DNA from: Branchiostoma floridae
Taxonomy: Eukaryota > Chordata > Leptocardii > Amphioxiformes > Branchiostomatidae
DNA: 36,238 nucleotides
Direction: 5' to 3'
Assembly: GCF_000003815.2 (NCBI RefSeq)
Contig: NW_023365716.1
Coordinates: 814,749-850,986, forward strand
Part shown: positions 1 to 8,841 of the stretch, one piece after another
Layout of the letters: every line of letters starts with the position of its first letter
Position numbering within the stretch: the stretch's first letter is position 1
Made by a program: the position numbers and the translations under genes
Notes under the pieces: model-generated
The model's database searches: none
What the model was told of the DNA's origin: nothing
Seen by the model: only the letters and a program-made list of their open reading frames with translations

Positions 1-135
1 GAGTGGGAGAGTGTGTGTGTGTGCGAGAGTGTGCGTGTGTATCTGCGCGTGGGAGAGTGTGTGTGTGTGTGCGAGTGGGAGAGTGTGCATGTGTGTGTCT
101 GTGTTAGAGAGAGTGTATGTGTGTGTGTCTGTGTC

Positions 136-169
<34 letters not shown>

Positions 170-218
170 TTTGTGTTAGAGAGAGTGTGTGTGTGTATGA
201 ACGTGTGTATTTCGTGTG
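1..218. repeat. GT-rich simple-sequence repeat
   Basis: Degenerate (GT)n tract with interspersed GAGAGT and GTCTGTG variants, continuing off the left edge. Cys/Val-rich open frames across it are artefacts of the repeat. Confidence 0.9.
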
Positions 219-992
219 TTCCCACCCCACCCCTACGATGCCCCATGCGGGGCCATTTGGGGGTACTCCCATGTTACGTAGATTTGCGCAGGATCCATGA
301 TAGCTGTAGGCCTGACTGGCAGTATAACTATAGTATAGGGAAGTGTCTGGCATGTTTAAATAATAATAGGAGTTCCTGTAGTGATTACTGATTTTTCTTT
401 GCTCCAAACCCCATATGCATGTATTTATTAATAATGAAGGATTTAACGACACCCAACATAAGCATCACTGCCCAGGACACCATCTATGATTTGTTGCAAT
501 TTCAATAGAATAAACATTCATACCATACAAGAAAGGCTATACCAAGGAGCTTTTACATAACGCCCTTGATTTACTACTATACAAGTACCCCCCCCCACCC
601 CCTCGCAATTTCTGTCTACATTTGAATAGGATGAATGTGCAGAGTACCAGACATGTACCAGGGAAATTTCAACAACTACGAGTACGAAGCACCATGCAGA
701 GAGAAGCACCAAAGTCCAGGTCTAGACGTAAACCAAGGGCATCTACTGATTCTACAACATTATTTTTGTATCGCTCGGACTAGTAAGCGAGAAGGCAGAC
801 ATATCAGTCCTTTGTGTAGCGTGTACTCTTCAACACAAGTATAGTAACTAATAACCTTCCTCCCACGCTCAAAAGAAACCAAAGAAAACGAAAACAAACC
901 TCTCATTTCTGCGCGGCGGCCATCTTGCCTGATAGAACAATGACCTCACGCTGACCCAAACGGTCTCCCACCGCAGTTCGTGTCATACAGCA
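219..992. other. Unassigned non-coding stretch
   Basis: I see no convincing gene. A short C-tract lies near 588-602. A GC-richer patch at about 908-930 (GCGGCGGCCATCTTGCC) contains a YY1-like GCCATCTTG, but nothing else resembles the shared promoter module found upstream of the zinc-finger genes. Confidence 0.5.
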
Positions 993-1213
993 TTCTCCAA
1001 GCAGAGGTTAGGCACCGGCAGTTTTTTTAAACATTTTTTAGTCGTTTTTACCGATCTTTCCATTCTGTATTGTATCTAGCTGTGTCAAAACCAAAAGGTA
1101 AGGTTTTTGACAATGCAAGATACAATACAAAACAATAAGCCCGATAAAAACGACTAAAAATGTAAACAAAAAACAAAAAGCAGCCGGAGCCTAACCTCTG
1201 CTCGGAGAGTAGG
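993..1213. mobile_element. MITE, palindromic, 9-bp target duplication
   Basis: Both ends carry inverted copies of CAAGCAGAGGTTAGGC / GAGCAGAGGTTAGGC. The arms then continue in inverted register (TTTTTAGTCGTTTTTA near 1037-1052, its complement near 1144-1160), so nearly the whole 221 bp folds back. It is bracketed by a perfect 9-bp direct repeat CATACAGCA at 984-992 and 1214-1222. A 9-bp TSD suggests a Mutator-like mover; the superfamily is inferred. Confidence 0.8.
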
Positions 1214-1533
1214 CATACAGCACCTATCAATATAATCCCTTGCGTCCCCCAATGTTCACAGTGTTAAAATGGTGTAGAACTTTGGGGTTTTAATTTGTGC
1301 GCGTTACATTTATAAGATATAGGGTTAATAACTCGCTTTCTTTCATATATTGAATGATGTTTCATTTGCAAAAGTACCGTCTCGACCTAAAAATTTGTCG
1401 AAAAAAAAAAATAAATGTACGGAGCCAAGTGCAAGTCCGGACTTGAAAAAAGCTATCTGTCACTTACATACATACATCTGTCAGTCATATTCCCTTTTTT
1501 TGTTTTGAAACATCTAAGACCTTTCATTGACAT
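1214..1533. other. Unassigned non-coding stretch
   Basis: AT-rich sequence with short A-runs (for example 1401-1411). No gene or clear repeat boundary seen. Confidence 0.4.
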
Positions 1534-1751
1534 TGAAATTTGCACTGGAAAACGTTTCGTGTTTACACTGGCTGTATATACATGTAATTTGCATGTATTT
1601 TTCACATTGCATTTCAATTCATGCTAACATGCAATTCTTCATGAAATTTGCACTGGAAAACGTTTCGTGTTTACACTGGCTGTATATACATGTAATTTGC
1701 ATGTATTTTTCACATTGCATTTCAATTCATGCTAACATGCAATTCTTCATG
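1534..1751. repeat. Perfect 108-bp tandem duplication
   Basis: The segment starting TGAAATTTGCACTGG at 1534 recurs at 1642 with no difference I can find. A C-rich run (1754-1767) and CTC repeats follow immediately. Identity between copies implies a very recent slippage or duplication event, or an assembly artefact. Confidence 0.9.
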
Positions 1752-1820
1752 TACCCCCCCCCCCCCCCTCCTCCTCCTCAAAAGAAAGAAGGCTCTCTAG
1801 CGCAAATAATATGCCATGAT

Positions 1821-1924
1821 GGGTTCAGGTCCGGACTTGAAGTGAACTGGACCTGGACAGGAACTGAACCTGAACTGCTGGACCTGAATCCGGACCTGAA
1901 CCTGAGTTTAGGTACGCACCACTA
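1821..1924. mobile_element. Solo end of a hAT-like repeat element
   Basis: Degenerate GGACCTGAACCTGA-type repeats end in a terminal motif that reads TAGTGGTGCGTACCTAAA on the minus strand. That resembles the terminus of the 831-bp hAT element at 30919. The matching left end was not found, so this is probably a fragment. Confidence 0.4.
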
Positions 1925-3060
1925 AGTGTAATACATAACACTAGTGTCTAATAAACTACAAATATATGATACAATATGATCAATGCTATTGTCGGTTCTG
2001 CGGAAGAAAAGCAGGTCGTTATCGATAATGTCATATAGCCATTATCATACGTCAAAACAGCACACCATTAAACTGATTTGCAGAAAACCAAGATGACTCT
2101 TTATTTCTTTGAGGGTTGTTCCATTATGTAAAATAGGGGTTTCAATTGTAATCTTTAACCTCACTAACTTCATTCATTATCATACACATATAATTTTGTC
2201 TATAGCACTATCAGAAAGTACCTTAGAATTGAATTAAAACAAAACAATTCATATAGCAACATTACAAAAAATGGACCAATAGAAACCTTGGAAAAGCGGA
2301 TAATACTACAACGTAGGAAAATGGAGTATTCTGATTGGTTGACATCATCAACTATTGTCCTTTCCTCTTACCTATTTAACAAGTTTTGCACAATTCTCTT
2401 TTCTCATTTAATAAATCACAAGTTTTACACATTTAGATTCTCATATCTAAACAAAAACACATTTAGAAATACAAATTAACCTTTCTATAGATAGAAACCA
2501 GTTTTACAAAAACATATACATATGAAACAAAAACGTTTGTGATGATTCTTATCCAGGAATTCAATGATAATACTTCATCTATTCAATCTGTACCAAGAAG
2601 TATTTTGCTTGTTCCTCAAGTTCTTGTAAACTTTTTTTTTCTGAGGAAAGAAGTCGAATGACTGCTGAAATGACCGATAAACTCGTTTGTATTTTCAAGA
2701 GGAATAGATTGAATTAAACTATTATATCAAACAGAACTACGTATACATGTATTATCATTTTTACTTAACAATGCATAATAGCCTGTATCACTACATTACA
2801 TGTTTACTGTAACACTACATTACGTTTGAGACCACAGTATTGCCACTAACTGTGTCCATGTTTGGGACAATACGTTTGGATCCGCACCATATTGTCATTG
2901 TTGCCAACAGAATCTACGCTTGTGACAATACTTTAGGTTTAGCGTTTGCATTTTTAGCAGTGACAACAAGCTGAAGTACAAATTATTCTTTCAAAAGCAT
3001 GTATATACAAATGTTCTATTGATTTTTATTTCTATCTTTTTATGCACTTAGAACATTGTT
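1925..3060. other. Unassigned AT-rich intergenic DNA
   Basis: About 1.1 kb with no supported gene. The open frame at 2288-2479 has no recognisable domain and lies in low-complexity AT-rich sequence. Confidence 0.5.
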
Positions 3061-3193
3061 ATTGATAAGTGTCCTGTCCAATTCCATATGTATGGTTCTG
3101 TCACCTTTGTAATAGCCACATGCTTGTTGGGCAGCCCTGGCTGTGGCAGCCAAACCAACAAAGTAAATGAATAAAAATAAAATAAAATAAAAG
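3061..3193 (+). mobile_element. Possible retroelement 3' tail
   Basis: A GC-richer segment (GGGCAGCCCTGGCTGTGGCAG near 3130) runs into an (AATAAA)n-like tail at about 3168-3193. This is the usual look of a LINE or SINE 3' end inserted in plus orientation. No target duplication was identified and the family is not assigned. Confidence 0.4.
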
Positions 3194-3216
3194 CATCAAC
3201 TGGTGGATTTTTTTGT

Positions 3217-3467
3217 TTGGCTTCGTAATGTCGGGATAAGGTAGACCTCTGATAATCTCCAAGTAGATCCTACGGTACCATAAGATAGTATCAAAAGCTG
3301 ACAGAGGAGTGAAGCCGGCCTAGTGCTACCCGGTAGCGAAGCATAATAGGCCGGCTTCACAACTCTGCCAGCTTTTGATCCTATCTTATGCTCCTGTAGG
3401 ATCTGTTTGGAGATTAGACTTCTGAGCTGTCCTGTACCCACAATCCCTACAAAAGTGAGGCTTCTCA
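3217..3467 (-). pseudogene. Dead terminal zinc finger of ZNF1, split by a MITE
   Basis: Just past the ZNF1 stop the array continues out of frame. At 3417-3460 the minus strand encodes HFCRDCGYRTAQKS-like finger sequence, and 3228-3252 encodes the STLSRH helix of the same finger. Two lesions killed it. Apparent loss of an AC dinucleotide in CACACTAGT (now CACTAGT, at about 3465) created the TAG stop, and a 164-bp MITE separates the two halves. Confidence 0.8.
3253..3416. mobile_element. 164-bp MITE with 9-bp target duplication inside a finger
   Basis: Near-complete palindrome with terminal inverted repeats TAATCTCCAAGTAGATCC / TAATCTCCAAACAGATCC, and arms of roughly 75 bp that both include AAGCCGGCCTA. 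Flanking direct repeats are GACCTCTGA (3244-3252) and GACTTCTGA (3417-3425), a 9-bp TSD with one later substitution. The duplicated bases are finger codons, so the target was zinc-finger DNA. 9-bp TSDs fit Mutator-like elements (inference). Confidence 0.88.
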
Positions 3468-5582
3468 CTAGTGTTTTTTTGCTACATGCCTCTCTAAAGT
3501 TCCTTTCAGCGCTGCCGAATAGTCACACTGGTCACATCTGTAGGGCTTCTCCCCCGTATGCTTTCTCATGTGTTTAACCAAGATGGACTTTTTATCTGCC
3601 CTGTACTCCCCACACATGTAGGGTTTTTCACCAGCTTGTTCTCCTGTATGGCGTCTTAGATGTTTGGTCAAGTTGTTCTTTTCAGCTGCCCTGTATCCGC
3701 ACTCACCACACATGTAGGGTTTCTCGCCAGTGTGTTTTACTAGATGTCGTTTCAGGTTGGATTTCTCTGCAGCAGAATAGTCACACTGGTCACACTTGTA
3801 GGGTTTTTCACCTGAGTGGGTTTTCATGTGTTGGGATAAGCGGTACTTTTCAGTTGTCCTGTACCCACACTGTTCACAAATGTAGGGTTTGTCACCTGTG
3901 TGTGATGCTAGATGGTTGTCCAAATGAGATTTTCTTCCTGCAGAATAATCACACTGGTCACACTTATAGGGTTTTTCTCCTGTGTGGGTTCTCATGTGTA
4001 AAAATAACGCACACTTATAAGCCGTCTTATATCCACAATCTTCACACTTGAAGGGTTTCTCACCAGTGTGTGTTGTAGCTATGTGCCTCTTCAATAGATA
4101 TTTCTGTGCTGTAGAATAGTCACACTGGTCGCATTTGAGGACTTTCTCTTCTGTATGGGTTCTCAACATGTGTTGGGCTAAGAGGTGCTTTACAGCTGTC
4201 CTGTACCCGCACTCCCCACACATGTAGGGTTTCTCACTAGCATGTTTTGTTGCCATATGTCTGTTCAAATGCGATTTCTGTGTAGCAGAATAGTCACATT
4301 GGTCACACTTGTAGGGTTTTTCCCCTGTGTGTGTTCTCACGTGCTTGGCTATGTTGCCCTTGTTAGTCGCCTTGTACCCACACTGCCCACATATGTAGGG
4401 TTTCCTACTGGTGTGCTTTTCTACTGTATGAATGTCGAAGTAACTTTTGTTTACTGCAACATAGTCACATTGGCCACACTTTAAGCGTTTTTCTCCGGTG
4501 TAAGCCAACCTGTACCCACACTCTCCACACATGTAGGGTTTCTCGCCAGTGTGCTTTACTGCTATATGCTTGGTCAAGCGGGCTTTTTGTGCAGCAGAAT
4601 AGTCACACTGGTCGCACTTGAAGGGTTTCTTGCCGGTGTGCTTTGCTGCTGTATGCTGCTTCAAGTGGACTTTTTGTATTGCAGAATAGTCGCACATGTC
4701 ACACTTGTAGGGTTTTTCGCCAGTATGGGTCCTCATATGTTTAGATAAGTTAGCCTTTTGAGCTGTCCTGAACCCACACTCCCCACACATGTAGGGTTTC
4801 TCACCGGTGTGTTTAACCACATGCCTTTCCATATTGCCTCTGCTCTCCTGTACCTGGGAGGTTGATGTGTTGTCAGGTTGGGGAAACTTCACATCATACG
4901 TTTCCTGCTGCAGGCCCATGTCTGTTGTCTGGGTCTCCCTGCTGTCACTCTCCTTCCCAGGGTGCTCAAAACAGTCACTCTCCTTCCCAGGATGTCCAAC
5001 ACTCATACATTGGGCAGGGATAACCATACTCTGGGCTGGGATAGGTGACCAAGGTACAAGAAATAGGGTACCTCCCGTATTGCCTATGCTCGTCTGTGCC
5101 AGTGAGGTTGGTTTGTTGTGTTTTTCTGAAATATGCCTGTTCAAATTAGACTCCAAAGATGCAGAATAGTCACACTTGTCACAGTTAAATGTTTTTTCTC
5201 CTGTATGGGTCCTCATATGTAGGAATAAGCTCGTCATTTCAGGTGCTTTGTACCCGCACTCCCCACACATGTAGGGTTTCTCAACGGTGTGTTTAACCAT
5301 ATGCCTTCCCATATTGCCTCTGCTCTCCTGTACCTGTGAGGTTGATGTGTTGTCAGGTTGGGGAAAGTCCACATCACACGTTTCCTGCTGCAGGCCCATG
5401 TCTACTGTCTGGGTCTCCCTGCTGTCACTCTCCTTCCCAGGGTGTTCTGTACAGTCCATCTCCTTCCCAGGATGTACAGGATGGTCCATCTCCTTCCCAG
5501 GATGTTCTGTACAGTCCATCTCCTTCCCAGGATGTTCAACACACAGCTCTCCGGAAGAATGTTCACAGCTGGAATCTTCCAT
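3468..5582 (-). CDS. ZNF1: C2H2 zinc-finger protein with duplicated N-terminal module
   Basis: 704-residue predicted nuclear DNA-binding protein in one exon. Residues 1-103 are the family N-terminus: MEDSS, four decapeptide copies of HPGKE(M/S)D, then [23 protein letters not shown]. Two fingers follow (104-154), then a second N-terminal module (about 194-263), then 16 more finger positions to the C-terminus. Residues 156-172 between them resemble a third, decayed copy (TSLAQTSIGNTGG). Finger 6 lacks its helix and histidines (GYRLAYTGEKR), and finger 17 lacks its second cysteine (YMCGEYRADKK). The start is the ATG at 5580-5582, eight bases after a splice acceptor (CCCCCTACAG, exon from 5589). 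The stop results from a frameshift in a further finger. Targets are unknown. Coding confidence is high; function is inferred from the family. Confidence 0.93.
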   Translation of the reverse strand: MEDSSCEHSSGELCVEHPGKEMDCTEHPGKEMDHPVHPGKEMDCTEHPGKESDSRETQTVDMGLQQETCDVDFPQPDNTSTSQVQESRGNMGRHMVKHTVEKPYMCGECGYKAPEMTSLFLHMRTHTGEKTFNCDKCDYSASLESNLNRHISEKHNKPTSLAQTSIGNTGGTLFLVPWSPIPAQSMVIPAQCMSVGHPGKESDCFEHPGKESDSRETQTTDMGLQQETYDVKFPQPDNTSTSQVQESRGNMERHVVKHTGEKPYMCGECGFRTAQKANLSKHMRTHTGEKPYKCDMCDYSAIQKVHLKQHTAAKHTGKKPFKCDQCDYSAAQKARLTKHIAVKHTGEKPYMCGECGYRLAYTGEKRLKCGQCDYVAVNKSYFDIHTVEKHTSRKPYICGQCGYKATNKGNIAKHVRTHTGEKPYKCDQCDYSATQKSHLNRHMATKHASEKPYMCGECGYRTAVKHLLAQHMLRTHTEEKVLKCDQCDYSTAQKYLLKRHIATTHTGEKPFKCEDCGYKTAYKCALFLHMRTHTGEKPYKCDQCDYSAGRKSHLDNHLASHTGDKPYICEQCGYRTTEKYRLSQHMKTHSGEKPYKCDQCDYSAAEKSNLKRHLVKHTGEKPYMCGECGYRAAEKNNLTKHLRRHTGEQAGEKPYMCGEYRADKKSILVKHMRKHTGEKPYRCDQCDYSAALKGTLERHVAKKH

Positions 5583-5738
5583 TTCGGCTCTGTAGGGGGA
5601 ATAGATTATGGAATGAAAACTTCTCGCTGAAAGTGTGACACACCCTAAATAAAGGGTTTTGTGTTAACCTGCAAACTACGACTTTCTAAACCTGCTTCCT
5701 GCAATTCCAGTTCCCAGATGTTACGGTCCACCAACTTC

Positions 5739-6303
5739 TTAAAGGTATGCTACGTAATTATCTTTGTGTCCTCCCAAGTTAGACCCTCTTGGCTGTAAGT
5801 AACAACTTCCAGGCCTCCAGTAGGCACCCTAGGGGGTGGGCTAATGAGTTTATCACACTCGAGCTGGCTACAGGGGAAGATCTTCTTCTTTTCAAACACT
5901 CAATTTTTTTCACTTCAGAATAGGATATAATCATGCACTTAGTCTATTTTGTAGGGTATCAAAAAGCTGAGGTTACATTCCCTTCAAAACTGCAACAAAT
6001 CTTGCAAAGATTACGTTTTTCAAAAACCCTGGTGTAACTGTCATCAGACACCCCACTGTGCAGTCAGGCACACAAGACACTGACAAGCCAGATGTGGGCG
6101 TTTCCCTAGAAAGCATGGAGGTCTACTAGGAAGATCACAGATTGTAGACATCATCTGACATGTTTGTTTGATGCACTGATGTTGCAACTTCTCTCACTGA
6201 GCCTTGATATTCAATGCTAAAGGGTACACTTAGCTTACAATGTAAAGAAACGGCAGGAAAATCTACTTTTTGTACTGTCCAAATATTACGTAGCATAGCT
6301 TTA
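5739..6303. mobile_element. MITE-like inverted-repeat element
   Basis: Termini TTAAAGGTATGCTACGTAAT (5739-5758) and, on the opposite strand, CTAAAGCTATGCTACGTAAT (about 6284-6303) form a 20-bp inverted repeat with two differences around 565 bp of non-coding DNA. No target duplication is apparent, so the ends may be a few bases off. Confidence 0.65.
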
Positions 6304-6442
6304 GGAAGCCGAAAGAAAATAAAATTGCTTGAGACAAACTTGCAATATTGGTCTACTATATTTGGGAAATTATAAGTACTAAAGTACTGTCATGTAACTC
6401 TAAAGCGCATCCCGACAAACTCAATAAACTCACTCCTGAATA

Positions 6443-6833
6443 AGGCCTAGGAAAAAAAATGTTGTGTTTCCTGTTTCCCTACCTACCCTAAAAAAACCTG
6501 CCGACCCTAGACTTTTTTTGGGGGTGGGCAGTGGAGTCACATAGCTTCCACTTAGAATTTTTATTCAGCCTGCTTCCTATTGAAGTAAAACACTACTTGT
6601 CCTGTCTAATGAAGGATAAATGTATCTATCACGCACAAAATTAAAGTTTGACATTAAAAGACAAGTGTCCGCATGCATTTCAGTTTACTTTGTTCAACTG
6701 TATTGAAATATGTATCACTAGAGTTTTGGCCAGCCTAAAAAAGAATACAAGAAAAAAAAAGATAATCCCTACCTACCGACCCTAATTTTTTCAGGGCTGA
6801 AACAGGAAACACAACATTTTTTTTCCTAGGCCT
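6443..6833. mobile_element. 391-bp MITE with 35-bp perfect inverted termini
   Basis: Both ends read AGGCCTAGGAAAAAAAATG and stay identical for about 35 bp in inverted orientation. Inner arms share further CCTACC and GACCCTA motifs. No coding capacity. The TSD is unclear (TA-rich flanks). Confidence 0.8.
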
Positions 6834-6978
6834 AAATGTCGGATACTACTAAACGTTGCTAAAACCAGTTCAGACTAAACTATAGACAAAGTTACACAGG
6901 GAGTACGAAGCTTTGGTTTTATGTGTTACTTAATCCAAATTATGCCAAATACTACACTGTGAACCAAGACGGTGACCG

Positions 6979-8050
6979 CCCTATGTTCCGAAATCCCTAT
7001 ATTCCGAAATCTCTATATTCCGAAATCCCTATATTCCGAAATCTCTATATTCCGAAATCCCTATATTCCGAAATCCCTATGTTCCGAAATCTCTATCGTC
7101 TATGGAAGTGTTCCAACACACTAGTGTACCGACTGGCTTTGTACAACAACCTGGGAGTCGACCAAAGCTACATAAGTCCAAGCTGCGGACACGCGGTCAG
7201 CAAAATAGGAAGTTGCGGCCAATATATTATATCATGTTACCTTCTTTAATATTCTCCTTTTTGTGTTATTTGGGATGTCTTGAAATCTGTTAAAACTATA
7301 ATAATAATAACAACAGAGGACTAACGTTAGCTCCATTGCAGATTTTAGCCGCAAACTTTTGTTTAGGCAAACCTAAACGCGCACCATCGGCAAACATTTA
7401 AATGTATCATTCTTGTAACGCACCTAACCTCGTACCATTTTGATAGCATCATAATTTCAATACAATTCTTGACGAGGAAATGAAAAGATACACTCATGCA
7501 TGAAAATGACATACGATATTTGCATGTATACTAAAAATTATTTTCAGATATGTACGCGAGTATCTCGGTCACCCATAAATCAATCAAAAACGAGACTAGG
7601 TAAATGGTTTACGTTAAATGTGGTTAGTAAATGAAAAAGTTTCAGCATAAATTTGTGATTGAGTTTGGAGTCTTTGGACTCTGTTTCAGGTGCTAAAAAA
7701 AAGTTGAACTTTTATAAGTATTCTAGTTTATTTCTAAAAATAACAATAAACTAGAATTCGAATTTCAGGTGTTTTCAGCTCAGTATGACCCATGCGACCG
7801 TCGGAATCGGGTCGGCGTTCAGGCCGGTTATCATCGGGAAACTGTCTCGCTTCTTGGGTATTGGCTATCGACTTGTAAACGCCATCCATGTTACATGTAC
7901 ATGATTATAGTTGTGTGTCACAATAGCTGTGTGTCAAAATTTCGGAACATAGGGATTTCGGAACATAGAGATTTCGGAACATAGGGATTTCGGAACATAG
8001 AGATTTCGGAACATAGGGATTTCGGAACATAGGGATTTCGGAACATAGGG
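6979..8050. mobile_element. Foldback element with 7 + 7 inverted subterminal repeats
   Basis: Seven head-to-tail 16-bp units (CCCTATGTTCCGAAAT and A/G, CC/CT variants) occupy 6979-7090, with a partial eighth to 7096. Seven inverted units (ATTTCGGAACATAGGG) occupy 7939-8050. The two arrays are the termini of a 1072-bp unit whose roughly 840-bp core has no recognisable protein. Left units mostly carry TATATTCC and right units all carry TATGTTCC, so each arm has homogenised separately. Architecture matches foldback-type DNA transposons. No clear TSD was found. Confidence 0.75.
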
Positions 8051-8192
8051 CTTGAACCCACTAAGACGCCGTAGTCTACATCCACACTGCCCCCCTCCCC
8101 ACCAAAACTCCAATCACAAACACATTACTAATTACAATTTACCGCTGAACAAGTACCAACCAAACCAGGAAGCTTTAACAACAATCACAGGT

Positions 8193-8345
8193 CTTACCCG
8201 TAGGTTTATGATGGTTTACGGTCTCTACGACTCTGGGATTCCGTAAAAATCGCGTCAGTTTGGAGGAGATGATTCCGAAGATGCAGTACAAAATGGCGGA
8301 CGTCAGATCACTAAAGGGGCAAAGGTCAGAGTTTACAAACCTGAT
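8193..8345 (-). promoter_or_regulatory. ZNF1 promoter and non-coding exon 1 module (P1)
   Basis: Read on the minus strand: a DR1-like repeat (8323-8335, plus strand AGGTCA-G-AGTTTA), CRE-like TGACGTCC (8298-8305), YY1-like CCATTTTG overlapping AAAATGGCGG (8290-8299), then a leader without ATG ending at the donor CTACGG|GTAAGA (exon end 8198). The same order recurs upstream of ZNF2 to ZNF6, which is the main support. The transcription start is not determined; no TATA box was seen. Confidence 0.7.
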
Positions 8346-8350
8346 ACTAC

Positions 8351-8835
8351 TTGGGTCAAACTAGACATTGCCGCGTAACGTTTTACCCTTCTGGTTATGA
8401 GACTGAAAAAACGGTCTACCTCGATTTCTACATGTCGGATTGTGTAGATTTTGGAGACATCAAAATAGAAATAAAACTTTCTACGTCTCTTTCTACGCGT
8501 CAGATTGTATCGAACTTTGCCTTTATGACAATTCAAGGTGAAATCCGGAATAAAGGCTATTATAGCTAAGATCTATTTTGTTCAATTGACATACAGACTT
8601 CACAGTATTTGAAACACTGCGAAAGCAATGACGTTATTGATCTATTTGATCTATGATCTAAATTTACAACACATATTTGTCTTTCTCTACACTTGATTTC
8701 TTTGACAAATCGTTATCTTAAACAATATTACGCCAATATTGAATATATCTCTAACGTTACATATCTAATGGTAAAACCGTAGGATTATTAGACGATATGA
8801 ATCATCAGAAAATCACAGGCTTTGTTTAAGCTAGC
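8351..8835. other. Intergenic spacer between P1 and the distal ZNF2 3' region
   Basis: Contains the conserved extension of the promoter block (GGTCAAACTAGACATTGCCGCG) and otherwise AT-rich DNA. It holds no gene. Short open frames on both strands at 8333-8569 overlap the regulatory block and have no domain. Confidence 0.5.
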
Positions 8836-8841
8836 TTTATT
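8836..8841 (-). terminator. Distal candidate poly(A) signal, ZNF2 unit
   Basis: AATAAA on the minus strand in a context (AGCTTTATTTTGA on plus) that aligns with the poly(A) blocks of ZNF4 to ZNF6. It lies about 3 kb from the ZNF2 stop. Because several other AATAAA motifs intervene (for example near 9057, 10123 and 10917), its use is uncertain. Confidence 0.35.

Larger units (their letters stand above)
5590..8197 (-). other. ZNF1 5' UTR intron
   Basis: Predicted intron from donor GTAAGA at 8193-8197 to acceptor CTACAG at 5590-5595, about 2.6 kb. That is the longest in the cluster and is explained by three inserted repeats (5739-6303, 6443-6833, 6979-8050). Remaining sequence has no gene. Confidence 0.65.

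Noticed and set aside
11-391. Cys/Val-rich open frames at the left edge
   Set aside because: Product of a GT microsatellite.
1527-1925. 132-codon open frame
   Set aside because: Arises from reading the 108-bp duplication and a proline-coding C-run. The start lies in repeat DNA.
3196-3468. 90-residue open frame downstream of ZNF1
   Set aside because: It reads through the MITE palindrome and an out-of-frame finger.
6923-7249. 108-codon open frame with YSEIPIFRN repeats
   Set aside because: It is a translation of the 16-bp foldback subrepeats, with no domain or splice support.
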